A DNA stretch of 64,000 bases from Gaiellasilicea sp963802765. GTDB taxonomy: Bacteria; Actinomycetota; Thermoleophilia; Gaiellales; Gaiellaceae. Under the pieces are notes generated by a model. It was given only the letters and a program-made list of their open reading frames with translations. It made no database searches and had not been told where the DNA came from. The position numbers and the translations under genes are program-made. The stretch spans positions 124,001-188,000 of the forward strand of contig CAWDJZ010000013.1 in NCBI GenBank assembly GCA_963802765.1, given 5' to 3'. Position 1 is the first letter of the stretch. Each line of letters opens with the position of its first letter. Below, piece after piece: positions 1 through 8,193 of the stretch.

Positions 1-1791
1 GACGTGCGCGCGCTCGCCCGTGACCTGGCCCGTCTCCGGGTCGAGCGGCGTCGTGCGCGCGTGGCGGTAGACGCGCTCGACGTCCACGTCGCCGCCGGTT
101 CGGCGCTGCTCCTCCAGAGCTGCTCGACACGCCTTTTGCACGGCGCCGGCCGCCATCCAGGTCATCCGCGAGGCCGACGCCGAGCCGGCCGAGCCCACCG
201 CGGCGGTCCCGGCGGGCGCGAGCACGACGTCGTCGGTGCCGAGCTCGGTGCGTGCGACCTGGAGGATCACGTCGGTCACCCCCTGGCCGACCTCGGCCGA
301 GGCGCAGTGGATCTCCGCCGAGCCGTCGGCGCGCAGGATCACGCGGGCGGCCGTGTGGTCGTCGAAGCCCTCCGAGTAGCAGATGTTCTTGAAGCCGACG
401 GCGAAGCCGACACCGCGCCGGACTCCCTCGCCCCGCGTCGTGTTGCCCGCTCCGCCGGGAAGCCGGATCGCCTCGCGCGGCAGCTGCTCGGGCTCCGGCA
501 CCGCCAGCTCGGCGGCGCGGCGGATCACGTCGGCGACCGGCAGCGAGCCCTCGATCACCTGGCCCGTCGGCAGCGTGTCGCCCGGGCCGAGCGCGTTCAG
601 GAGCCGCAGCTCGACCGGGTCGATCCCGAGCGCGGCCGCGAGCTTGTCCATCTGCGCCTCGGCCGCGAAGCAGGTCTGCGCCGCGCCGAAGCCCCGCATC
701 GCGCCGCAGGGCGGGTTGTTCGAGTAGACGCAGGTCGACTCGATCAGCGCGTTCGCGACCTTGTACGGGCCGACCGCGAACGAGGCCGCATTCGACGTGA
801 CCGCCGTCGAGCTGGACGCATACGCCCCGCCGTCGAGCAGGATCTGCATGCGCACGCTCACGAGCTCCCCCGCCCGCGTCGCGCGGTGCTCGCACCGGAT
901 CCGCGCCGGATGCCGGTGGACGTGGCCGAAGAACGACTCCTCGCGGTTGTAGACGATCTTCACGGGCCGGTCGGTGTGCAGCGCGAGCATCGCGCCGTGG
1001 ATCTGCATCGAGAGGTCCTCGCGGCCGCCGAAGGCGCCGCCGACGCCGGCGAGGTGGATCCGCACCATCTCCGGCGGCAGGCCGAGGCAGGGAGCGACCT
1101 GGTCGCGGTCGACGTGGAGCCACTGCGTGGCCACGTAGACGTCGACGCCTCCTTCGCCGTCGGGCACCGCGAGGCCCGACTCCGGGCCGAGGAATGCCTG
1201 GTCCTGGATACCGACGTCGTAGACGCCGGTGACGGTCACGTCGCCCTCGGCGTCCGGGTCGCCGCGCCGGATCACCATGTGGCGGACGACGTTCGGCCGG
1301 TCGTCCCGGCGGTAGCCGTGGCCCATCGTCGGCCGGTCGGGATGGAGCGGCGGCTGCTCGGTCGCCCGCTCCATATCCGTCACCGCTTCGAGCGCCTCGT
1401 ACTCGACCCGCACTGCGGCGGCAGCGCGTCGCGCCTGCTCGGGCTCCTCGGCCGCGACGAGCGCGACCGGCTCGCCGTAGTAGCGGACGCGGTCGGCCGC
1501 GAGCACCGGCTGGTCGGCGAACTCGAGCCCGTACGTCTTCTGGCCCGGCACGTCGGCGTGCGTGAGGACGGCGTGCACCCCGGGCATCCGCACCGCGGCG
1601 GAGATGTCGAGCTCGGCGATCTTCGCGTGCGCGTGCGGGCTGCGGACGGTGACGCCCCAGAGCATGCCGGCGGCGTGGAGATCGCTCGAGTACGCGAACT
1701 CCCCGGCCACCTTCGGCACGGCGTCGTGCCGGACGGCCGCGTCCCCCACGCGCCCGAGCCGGAGCCGCGTCGGCTGGGCGGTCGTGCTCAC
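1..1791 (-). CDS. Xanthine dehydrogenase molybdopterin-binding subunit (partial, runs off left edge)
   Basis: This is the large molybdenum-cofactor subunit of a three-component xanthine dehydrogenase, which hydroxylates hypoxanthine/xanthine to urate. About 597 codons are present; the C-terminal part, with the catalytic Glu, lies outside the window. Seen in the translation are the cofactor-binding loops VGGAFGGRED and CGAMRGFGAAQ and a late SAEVGQG loop. The start is a GTG at 1791 that overlaps the stop of the iron-sulfur gene in a GTGA tetranucleotide, so translation is coupled. Order FAD, 2Fe-2S, Mo subunit matches PucC/PucE/PucD-type or CoxM/S/L-type operons. A CO dehydrogenase reading is disfavoured by the purine-catabolic neighbours, but the exact substrate is inferred from context. 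Confidence 0.85.
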   Translation of the reverse strand, partial: MSTTAQPTRLRLGRVGDAAVRHDAVPKVAGEFAYSSDLHAAGMLWGVTVRSPHAHAKIAELDISAAVRMPGVHAVLTHADVPGQKTYGLEFADQPVLAADRVRYYGEPVALVAAEEPEQARRAAAAVRVEYEALEAVTDMERATEQPPLHPDRPTMGHGYRRDDRPNVVRHMVIRRGDPDAEGDVTVTGVYDVGIQDQAFLGPESGLAVPDGEGGVDVYVATQWLHVDRDQVAPCLGLPPEMVRIHLAGVGGAFGGREDLSMQIHGAMLALHTDRPVKIVYNREESFFGHVHRHPARIRCEHRATRAGELVSVRMQILLDGGAYASSSTAVTSNAASFAVGPYKVANALIESTCVYSNNPPCGAMRGFGAAQTCFAAEAQMDKLAAALGIDPVELRLLNALGPGDTLPTGQVIEGSLPVADVIRRAAELAVPEPEQLPREAIRLPGGAGNTTRGEGVRRGVGFAVGFKNICYSEGFDDHTAARVILRADGSAEIHCASAEVGQGVTDVILQVARTELGTDDVVLAPAGTAAVGSAGSASASRMTWMAAGAVQKACRAALEEQRRTGGDVDVERVYRHARTTPLDPETGQVTGERAHV

Positions 1792-2243
1792 GTTCCGGCG
1801 GCCAGCCTGACGGCGTCGAAGATCTTCGCGTAGCCGGTGCAGCGGCAGAGATTGCCGGAGAGCTCTTCCCGGATCACGTCGTCGGAGGGGCTCGGCACGC
1901 GCTCGAGCAGTGCCGCGGTCGCGACCACGAGCCCCGGCGTGCAGAACCCGCACTGGACCGCGCCCGCGTCGACGAAGGCCTGCTGCACCCGGTGCAGCCC
2001 GTCGGGCGCGCGGAGGCCCTCCACGGTCGTCACCTCGTGCCCGTCGGCCTGCGCGGCGAGGACGAGGCAGGCGCACACGAGCTCGCCGTCGAGGAGAACC
2101 GAGCATGAGCCGCACTCCCCCTGCTCGCAGGCGTTCTTCGAGCCGGGCAGCTCGAGCGTGTCACGCAGTGTCGTCAGCAGGCTCTCGCCCGCCCAGACGT
2201 CGGCCTCGCGCGCCTCGCCGTTGACGGCCAGCCGGATCTTCAC
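1788..2243 (-). CDS. Xanthine dehydrogenase [2Fe-2S] subunit
   Basis: Small iron-sulfur subunit (151 aa) that passes electrons from the molybdenum centre to FAD. The N-terminal ferredoxin-like cluster is visible as CEQGECGSC followed by a fourth Cys about 12 residues later; the C-terminal helical domain has QCGFCTPG and LCRCTGY. All eight expected cysteines are present. I chose GTG at 2243 because it begins the typical VKIRLAVNG opening; a longer upstream frame exists but is arginine-rich and shadows the FAD gene. It begins 10 nt after the FAD-subunit stop and overlaps the next gene by four bases, so the three genes form one operon. Confidence 0.93.
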   Translation of the reverse strand: MKIRLAVNGEAREADVWAGESLLTTLRDTLELPGSKNACEQGECGSCSVLLDGELVCACLVLAAQADGHEVTTVEGLRAPDGLHRVQQAFVDAGAVQCGFCTPGLVVATAALLERVPSPSDDVIREELSGNLCRCTGYAKIFDAVRLAAGT

Positions 2244-2253
2244 GCGGGTGCGC

Positions 2254-3045
2254 TCACACGAAAACCCTGTCGAGCGCGCGCCTGGTGAGGACGCGCAGCG
2301 CATGGCGGCGGTAGGCGGCCGTGCCGCGGACGTCGTCGATCGGGCTCGACGCCTCCGCAACGAGCTCCGGGAAGTCCTCCCGGGCGTCGAGCGGCGCGGT
2401 CACGAGGGCGGGCACGGGCCCGGCGGAGCCGTAGGCGGCGCGCAGCTCGCCGCGTTCGCGGTCGGCCAGCACTGCGAGCGAGCAGACCGCGATCACCATG
2501 GCGTTCCGCGGCCCGATCTTCATGAACGTCTGCGGCTGCCCGCCCGGAACCAGCCGCACGGCGAGCACGAGCTCGTCCTCGGCGAGCGCGTTCCGCTTCG
2601 GCCCGAGGAAGAACTCCGTCAGCGGCAGCGTCCGGACGCCGCGCGCGCTCCCGATCTCCACCGACGCGCCCTCGACGAGCAGCGGCGGATGCGCGTCGCC
2701 TGCCGGGGAGGCGGTGCCGAGGTTGCCGCCGATCGTGCCGCGGTTGCGGATCTGCGGTGAGCCGACGGTTCGGGACGCCTCCGCGAGCGCAGGCAGGAGC
2801 TCCGCGAGCTCGGGCTGCATCGCCTCCGTGTAGGTGAGGCCGGCGCCGAGCCGGAGCGCGCCGTTCTCCCGCCCCCAGCCCTTCAGCTCGGGCACCTCGG
2901 CGAGGTTGAGGATCACGTCGGGGCGCACCTGGTCGAAGTTGAGCTCGACGAGCAGGTCGGTGCCGCCCGCGATCGGGCGCGCGTCCGGCCGTTCCGCCTT
3001 CGCGCGCAACGCCTCGTCGAGCGAGCGGGGAGTGATGACCTCCAC
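2254..3045 (-). CDS. Xanthine dehydrogenase FAD-binding subunit
   Basis: FAD subunit (263 aa) of the molybdenum hydroxylase, which hands electrons to NAD+ or another acceptor. The FAD-binding N-domain shows PIAGGTDLLVELN near residue 25 and the signature IRNRGTIGGNLGTASPAGD near residue 110; the C-terminal CODH-flavoprotein domain follows. The start is GTG at 3045, opening VEVITPRSLDEAL, typical for the family. A -10-like TATCTT lies 6 nt upstream, so the mRNA is probably leaderless. It is divergent from the 8-oxoguanine deaminase gene with only 24 nt between the start codons. Confidence 0.93.
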   Translation of the reverse strand: MEVITPRSLDEALRAKAERPDARPIAGGTDLLVELNFDQVRPDVILNLAEVPELKGWGRENGALRLGAGLTYTEAMQPELAELLPALAEASRTVGSPQIRNRGTIGGNLGTASPAGDAHPPLLVEGASVEIGSARGVRTLPLTEFFLGPKRNALAEDELVLAVRLVPGGQPQTFMKIGPRNAMVIAVCSLAVLADRERGELRAAYGSAGPVPALVTAPLDAREDFPELVAEASSPIDDVRGTAAYRRHALRVLTRRALDRVFV

Positions 3046-3051
3046 GCGGCA

Positions 3052-3061
3052 AAGATACGGT
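3052..3061. promoter_or_regulatory. Overlapping divergent -10 elements (leaderless)
   Basis: The 10-mer AAGATACGGT carries TACGGT on the plus strand (3056-3061), 8 nt before the ATG at 3070, and TATCTT on the minus strand (3057-3052), 6 nt before the GTG at 3045. The two boxes share the central TA. No Shine-Dalgarno sequence fits in the remaining bases, so both transcripts are probably leaderless. The match is by eye to TANNNT. Confidence 0.6.
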
Positions 3062-3069
3062 ACGACGCG

Positions 3070-4404
3070 ATGAAGTCCCTGCTCGCGGGCGCGTACGTAC
3101 TCACGCTGGACGACACGGGCGCGGAGCACCCCGACGGCTGGATCCTGATCGAGGACGGCTTCGTCGCCGCAGTGGGGGCAGGCGCCGAGCCCGACGCCGA
3201 CGAGCGCGTGAACCTGGGCGGCGCCGTCGTCACGCCGGGCCTCGTCAACACCCATCACCACCTCTACCAGACGCTCACGCGGGCCCGCGCGCAGGAGGCA
3301 ACGCTGTTCGAGTGGCTCGTCGAGCTGTATCCGACCTGGGCCCGGATCGACGCGGAGGCCGAGTACGCCGCGGCCCGCACGGGGCTCGCGGAGCTGATGC
3401 TCTCCGGCTGCACGACCGTGTTCGACCACCACTACGTGTTCCCGCGCGGCCGGAGTGGGCTCGTCGAGGCGGAGGTGCAGGCGGCGCGAGAGCTGGGCTG
3501 CCGGCTCGTCGCGTCGCGCGGGTCGATGGATCTCGGCGTCTCCGACGGCGGCCTGCCGCCGGACGAGCTCGTCGAGGAGATCGACGCGGTGCTGTCCGAC
3601 ACGGAGCGGCTCGCCGCCGAGCTGCACGAGCCCGACCCCGGCGCGCGCATCCAGGTGGCGGTGGCGCCGTGCTCGCCGTTCTCGGTCACGGGTCGCCTGA
3701 TGACGGAGTCCGCCGACCTCGCCCGCCGCCTCGGCCTGCAGCTGCACACGCACCTCGCCGAGACGGTCGAGGAGGAGGCCTACTGTCGGGAGCTGTACGG
3801 CTGCACCCCGGTCGAGTACCTCGACTCGCTCGGCTGGCTCGACGGCGACGTCTGGTGCGCGCACTGCGTCCATCTCTCCGAGGCGGAGGTCGGACGATTC
3901 GCCGCCACGGGAACGGGTGTCGCCCACTGCCCGACCTCGAACCTCCGGCTCGGCGCGGGGGTGGCTCCGGTGCGCACCATGCTGGACGCGGGCGTTCGGG
4001 TCGGCCTCGGCGTCGACGGCTCCGCCTCGAACGAGCGCAGCCACCTCGGCAGCGAGGTCAAGCAGGCGCTGCTCGTCGCGCGCGGACGCGGCGGCCCCAC
4101 CGCGCTGACGGCGCGCGAAGCGCTCCGGCTCGGCACGCGCGGGGGCGCGGAGGTGCTGCGCCGCGACGACATCGGCTCGATCGAGCCCGGGAAGTGCGCC
4201 GACCTCGCCGTCTGGCCGACCGACGGGCTCGAGCTCGGCGGCGCCGCCGACCCCGTCGCGGGACTGGTCTTCGCCGGGCCGTGGCGAGTCGACCGGCTCT
4301 ACGTCGGCGGCGAGCTCGTCGTCTCGGGCGGGGCGCTCGTGCGCGCGGACGAGAGCGAGATCGCACGCGCCCACCGAGCGCAGGCGAGTAGATTCGCGCC
4401 GTGA
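3070..4404 (+). CDS. 8-oxoguanine deaminase-like amidohydrolase
   Basis: Amidohydrolase of the ATZ/TRZ-SAH deaminase group, 444 aa, most like enzymes that convert 8-oxoguanine to urate plus ammonia (often annotated hydroxydechloroatrazine ethylaminohydrolase). Visible metal-site motifs are the N-terminal NTHHHLYQT, the mid-protein HTHLAETVEEE, AHCVHL, AHCPTSN, and the C-terminal GVDGSASNE with the metal Asp. Feeding urate into the adjacent hiuH-uraD-puuD genes fits the 8-oxoguanine activity; the substrate itself is inferred. The ATG at 3070 follows a TACGGT box. The stop TGA overlaps the GTG of hiuH (GTGA). Confidence 0.85.
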   Translation: MKSLLAGAYVLTLDDTGAEHPDGWILIEDGFVAAVGAGAEPDADERVNLGGAVVTPGLVNTHHHLYQTLTRARAQEATLFEWLVELYPTWARIDAEAEYAAARTGLAELMLSGCTTVFDHHYVFPRGRSGLVEAEVQAARELGCRLVASRGSMDLGVSDGGLPPDELVEEIDAVLSDTERLAAELHEPDPGARIQVAVAPCSPFSVTGRLMTESADLARRLGLQLHTHLAETVEEEAYCRELYGCTPVEYLDSLGWLDGDVWCAHCVHLSEAEVGRFAATGTGVAHCPTSNLRLGAGVAPVRTMLDAGVRVGLGVDGSASNERSHLGSEVKQALLVARGRGGPTALTAREALRLGTRGGAEVLRRDDIGSIEPGKCADLAVWPTDGLELGGAADPVAGLVFAGPWRVDRLYVGGELVVSGGALVRADESEIARAHRAQASRFAP

Positions 4405-4688
4405 CCTCGCTCTCCACCCACGTGCTCGACACCGGCGCGGGCGCTCCGGCGCAGGGAGTCCTCGTCGTCCTCTACCGCGGCGACATGTTCATGGCCGAGT
4501 CCCGCACGGACGGCGACGGGCGCGCCCGGCTCTCCGACTCGCTCGACCCTGGCACGTACCGCCTCGTCTTCCACCCGCCCTCCCCGTTCTTCAAGCGCGT
4601 CGAGCTCGAGGTCGCGCTCGACGAAGGCCACTACCACGTCCCGCTCCTCGTCTCGCCCTACTCGTGCGCGAGCTACCGCGGCAGCTGA
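4401..4688 (+). CDS. hiuH: 5-hydroxyisourate hydrolase
   Basis: Transthyretin-related enzyme, 95 aa, hydrolysing 5-hydroxyisourate (the urate oxidase product) to OHCU. It begins with the family signature LSTHVLDTG and ends with the diagnostic C-terminal tetrapeptide YRGS; catalytic His, Arg and the C-terminal Ser environment are therefore in place. Full length for the family. GTG start at 4401 is coupled to the upstream deaminase, and the 3' end overlaps the start of uraD by 25 nt. It is part of a tight plus-strand urate operon. Confidence 0.95.
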   Translation: MTSLSTHVLDTGAGAPAQGVLVVLYRGDMFMAESRTDGDGRARLSDSLDPGTYRLVFHPPSPFFKRVELEVALDEGHYHVPLLVSPYSCASYRGS

Positions 4689-5123
4689 GCGCCGACGAGC
4701 TCGCAGAGCTCTTCGAGGGGCGGACGCGGCTCGTGGAGCGGCTCGCCGCGCTCGAGGACCCACTCGGGCAGGCCGAAGCACGTGCTCGGCGCGCTGTCGG
4801 AGGAGGAGCAGGTCGAGGCGCTCGCCGCGCACCCGGCGATCGGGGCGCGCACGGGGCTCTCCGCCCGCTCCGCCGCGGAGCAGGGCGGCGACTCCGATCC
4901 GGTCATCCTCTCCGAGCTCGCCTACCTGAACCAGGTCTACGAGGAGAAGTTCGGCTTCCGCTTCGTCGTCTTCGTGGACGGGCGTCCCAAGGCTGAGATC
5001 CTCGACGTGCTGCGCGAGCGGCTCACGCGCACGCGGGAGCAGGAGCTCGAGACGGGCGTGCGCGAGCTCGTCGCGATCGCACGATCTAGATGGGAACAGC
5101 ACCGGTGGACGCGGACTATCTGA
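4664..5123 (+). CDS. uraD: OHCU decarboxylase, one +1 frameshift
   Basis: 2-oxo-4-hydroxy-4-carboxy-5-ureidoimidazoline decarboxylase, giving S-allantoin. The N-terminal part (LSADELAELFEGRTRLVERL) and the C-terminal part (EALAAHPAIGARTG with the catalytic His, SAAEQGG, NQVYEEKFGFRFVVF) lie in different frames. Ignoring one base near 4778 (GAA g CAC GTG) restores LGQAE-HVLGALSEEEQ across the join, which matches the family, so the break is probably a sequencing insertion. GTG 4664 lies inside hiuH. The 3' end overlaps the puuD start by about 34 nt if ATG 5090 is used for puuD. Confidence 0.88.
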
Positions 5124-6257
5124 GGGACCTGTCCGACCTCTGCCTCCGGCTCCTGCACGTCGTCGCCGGGATCGCGTGGATCGGGGCGTCCTTCTACTTC
5201 ATCCGGCTCGACCTCGGCCTGCGGGCGCCCGAGCAGCCCGAGGACGCCGAGCGGGGCGTGATCGGCGAGTACTGGGGCGTCCACGGGGGCGGCTTCTACC
5301 ACTCACAGAAGTACCGCGTCTCGCCGCCGACGCTGCCCGAGCCGCTGCACTGGTTCAAGTGGGAGGCCTACACGACCTGGCTCTCCGGCTTCGCGCTGAT
5401 CGATCCTCCTCTACTGGCTCGACGCCGGCGACCGCCTCGTCGACCCGGCCGTCGCCGACCTCGAGCCCTGGCAGGCGGCCGCTCTCTCGGCCGCGGGGCT
5501 CGCACTCGCGTGGCTCGCCTACGACGCGGCGTGCCGGGTGCTCCGCGACGACCGCTACGTCGCGATCGCGGTCGCCGTGCTCGTGGTCGTGTCCGCGTTC
5601 GCCGCCGACCAGCTCTTCGCCGCCCGCGCGTCGTTCCTCCAGGTCGGCGCGATGCTCGGGACGATCATGGCCGCCAACGTCTTCCTCGTCATCATTCCCG
5701 CCCACCGGGAGCTCATCCGCGCGAAGCAGGAAGGGCGCGAGCCCGACCCGGAGGTGGGCCTGCGGGCCAAGCAGCGCTCGGTCCACAACAACTACCTGAC
5801 GCTGCCCGTCGTCTTCACGATGCTCGCCGGCCACTTCCCCCTCACCTTCGGGCAGGAGCACGCCTGGCTCGTCCTGCTCGCGCTCTTCGCCCTGCTCGTG
5901 GCGATCCGGCACTTCTTCAACCTCTGGCACGTGGGGCGGCGAGCCTGGTGGCTCCTCGGCGCGGCGGGCGTCGGGGCCGTCGCGCTCGCGATCGTGCTCG
6001 CGCCGGACGACGTCGACGCGACCGCGGTGCCGAGCGACGAGGTGGCGCAGAGCATCGTCGCGGAGCGATGCGCCACCTGTCACTCCGGCGCCTCGGCGCC
6101 ACTCGGCGTCCGGCTCGAGAGCCTCGAGCAGATGGAGCAACACGCGGGCGCGATCGAGGCCATGGTCGCCTCGCGCGCGATGCCCCCTGGGAATGCGACC
6201 GGGCTCACCGACGACGAGCGGGAGCAGCTCGTCGCGTGGGCAGCCGCGCGAGGGTAG
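5090..6257 (+). CDS. puuD: Membrane urate oxidase PuuD with C-terminal cytochrome c domain, one +1 frameshift
   Basis: Integral-membrane urate hydroxylase that oxidises urate to 5-hydroxyisourate and passes electrons to its own cytochrome c domain rather than to oxygen. The N-terminus has the family opening LLHVVAGIAWIGASFYFIRL; about eight hydrophobic helices follow. The last ~90 residues hold RCATCHS, a CxxCH haem c site. The frame breaks near 5402 (ATC g ATC CTC); skipping one base gives continuous membrane sequence LI-LLYWLDAGDR. ATG 5090 and GTG 5105 are both possible starts. This gene replaces soluble uricase in the pathway. Confidence 0.9.
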
Positions 6258-6266
6258 GTTCTGCGC

Positions 6267-6675
6267 GTGCTCGAGATCACAGCAGCAGGAATGCGCTTCG
6301 TCGCACGCTGGGAGGAGGAGCTCGCGCCGCAGACGGTGTCCGCGTTCAAGGCGATCCTCCCGTTCGACGACCGGATCATCCACTGCCGCTGGAGCGGCGA
6401 GTCGAACTGGATCCCCTGGGGCGACCGCGACCTCGGGATCGGCCCGGAGAACGCGACCAGCTATCCGCACCCGGGCGAGCTCGCGCTCTATCCGGGCGGC
6501 GCAGAGCGAGACCGAGCTGCTCTTCCCCTACGGGTACTGCTCGTTCGCGAGCAAGGCCGGCGCGCTGTGGGCGAACCACTTCGCCACCCTCGTCGAGGGG
6601 CAGGAGCAGCTGAAGGAGCTCGGCCGGCTGACGCTCTGGGAGGGCGCGCAGCCGATCTCGTTCCGCGAAGCGTGA
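6267..6675 (+). CDS. DUF3830 family protein, one +1 frameshift
   Basis: Small cyclophilin-like-fold protein of the DUF3830 family, about 135 aa, function unknown. Recognised by GMRFVARWEEELAPQT, DRIIHCRWSGES, LYPGG and, after the frame break near 6502, SETELLFPYGYCSFASK and NHFATLVEG. Skipping one base joins the halves. DUF3830 genes commonly sit beside purine/pyrimidine and amidohydrolase genes, and here it directly follows puuD (10 nt gap), which makes a role in urate or ureide breakdown likely but unproven. GTG start at 6267. Confidence 0.8.
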
Positions 6676-6690
6676 ACGTCTCGAGGAGCG

Positions 6691-8127
6691 TCAGGGCAGG
6701 GCGAGCAACACGCACGCGTCGACGAGCTCGTCCTTGCCCTTGACGCGCAGGCCGTCCCGCGCTTCCACGACCGCGTCGGCGGGGAGGGCCGCTCGCGTCC
6801 TGGGGCCGATGAGAACGCCGCCGGCGGGGGCGAGGCTCTCCAGGCGCGCGCCCGTGTTGACGGTGTCGCCAACGAGCGTGTAGGCAACATGGCCGTCGCC
6901 GCCGACCTCACGCAGCACCGCCTCGCCGCTATTCACGCCGACGCGCAGGCGCGGCCAGTTCGGATGCTGTTCGGCGAAGGGCGCCACGGCCTCCTGCAGG
7001 GCGAGCGCGGCGCGGGCGGCCCGCAGCGCGTGGTCGGGCTGGTCACCGCGGCTGTTGAAGGTGGCGACGATCCCGTCGCCGATGAACTTCTCCACTTCGG
7101 CGCCGAACCGACGGGCGAGCAGCGGCGCCGCGGTGCCCCAATACGCGTTGAGCACCGCTGCGGCCTCGGCCGGCGAGGAGCGCTCGGAGAACGTCGTGTA
7201 GCCCTCGAGGTCACCGAAGAGGACGCTGATCTCCTGCCGACGCTCGCGCGTGGACGGCAGGTAGAGCTTTCGGAAGCGCTCGTCGCGCCACTCGCGGCGG
7301 ACGGCGAAGCCGATGATCAGGTACGCGAAGACGATCAGGCCGTGCCACTCCCACCAGCTCGCGTGCCACTTCCGCTCGCCCGTGATCGCGACGCCGATCA
7401 TCGCCTCGGCGAGGAGCAGGAAACACGCGATCACTGCCGTCGAGAGCAGCGTCGGGCGATGCCGGAAGAGCTGCCAGTAGCGCGCGGCGCTCACCGCGTA
7501 GACGATCGTCCCGAGGACGGCCAAGCTGCCGAGGACGGTGCCGGTCGCAGCCTCGGTGTTCGGCTCGCGCAGCGGCGGCAGGTTCGCCACCGTCCACACG
7601 AACCACGTTCCCATCGCGATCAGTACCCCCGCGCGGAGCTTGCCGCGCTGCCGGATCAGCTTCGGCCCCAGCTCGGGCCGCGCATCGACGAACGCCGAGG
7701 CCGCGGCGAAGAACGCGCTCACGAGGAGGCCGACCGGGATCGCGATCTGGAAGCCGGCCCGGCTCTCGGAGAAGAGGACTCCGGCCGTGCCGAAGGCGTG
7801 CAGGCCCATGAAGCCGCCGGTGGCCATGAAGGCCATCGAAAGGAGGAGAACGCGGGCGTCGCCGCGGCGTTTCGCGGCCTCGCCAGCCGCGTAGCCCAGC
7901 GCGACGGCCACGCCGCCGACGAGGCCGAAGATGACGAAGTGCGCCTGGTGGTTGTGGAGCTGAGGGTCGAGTTGCTCCCGCAGCAGCAGCGAGACGAAGC
8001 CGACGAGCGGCAGCGTCACGGCGAGGATCCCGGCTATCGCGACCGCCCCTGACCCTGCTCCGAGCCGCGCGATCCCCAACCACCGAGGGGCGGCAGGCGG
8101 GACACTTGCTGCTTCGAATGTCACCAT
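6691..8127 (-). CDS. Membrane-anchored class III adenylate/guanylate cyclase
   Basis: About 478 aa. The N-terminal ~290 residues contain around seven hydrophobic helices and conserved histidines (LHNHQAHF near residue 50, GLHAFGT, SWWEWH). The C-terminal ~190 residues are a class III cyclase domain: ISVLFGDLEGYTTFSE with the first metal Asp, EKFIGDGIVATF with the adenine-selecting Lys and second metal Asp, and VGDTVNTGARLE with the transition-state Asn and Arg. All catalytic residues appear intact, favouring cAMP synthesis. ATG 8127 is preferred over GTG 8145 because TACGCT lies 6 nt upstream. A paralog with the same architecture is at 52166-53497. Confidence 0.88.
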   Translation of the reverse strand: MVTFEAASVPPAAPRWLGIARLGAGSGAVAIAGILAVTLPLVGFVSLLLREQLDPQLHNHQAHFVIFGLVGGVAVALGYAAGEAAKRRGDARVLLLSMAFMATGGFMGLHAFGTAGVLFSESRAGFQIAIPVGLLVSAFFAAASAFVDARPELGPKLIRQRGKLRAGVLIAMGTWFVWTVANLPPLREPNTEAATGTVLGSLAVLGTIVYAVSAARYWQLFRHRPTLLSTAVIACFLLLAEAMIGVAITGERKWHASWWEWHGLIVFAYLIIGFAVRREWRDERFRKLYLPSTRERRQEISVLFGDLEGYTTFSERSSPAEAAAVLNAYWGTAAPLLARRFGAEVEKFIGDGIVATFNSRGDQPDHALRAARAALALQEAVAPFAEQHPNWPRLRVGVNSGEAVLREVGGDGHVAYTLVGDTVNTGARLESLAPAGGVLIGPRTRAALPADAVVEARDGLRVKGKDELVDACVLLALP

Positions 8128-8133
8128 CTCGTG

Positions 8134-8139
8134 AGCGTA
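8134..8139 (-). promoter_or_regulatory. Leaderless -10 box of the cyclase gene
   Basis: Minus-strand TACGCT, 6 nt before the ATG at 8127. It matches the TANNNT box and spacing seen at many other starts in this window and decides the start over GTG 8145. Confidence 0.5.
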
Positions 8140-8193
8140 GGACACGTTCGCTCGTCTCTTGGGACGATTTCGCGTCGTTCGCAGGAACGAGGT

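Noticed and set aside
4..1833. 609-codon plus-strand open frame
   Set aside because: It is antisense to the xanthine dehydrogenase large subunit; translation is Arg/Ala-rich with no domain, as expected in GC-rich DNA.
4664..5123. Programmed ribosomal frameshifting in uraD and others
   Set aside because: No slippery heptamer or conserved structure; breaks occur in many unrelated families, better explained by base insertions.
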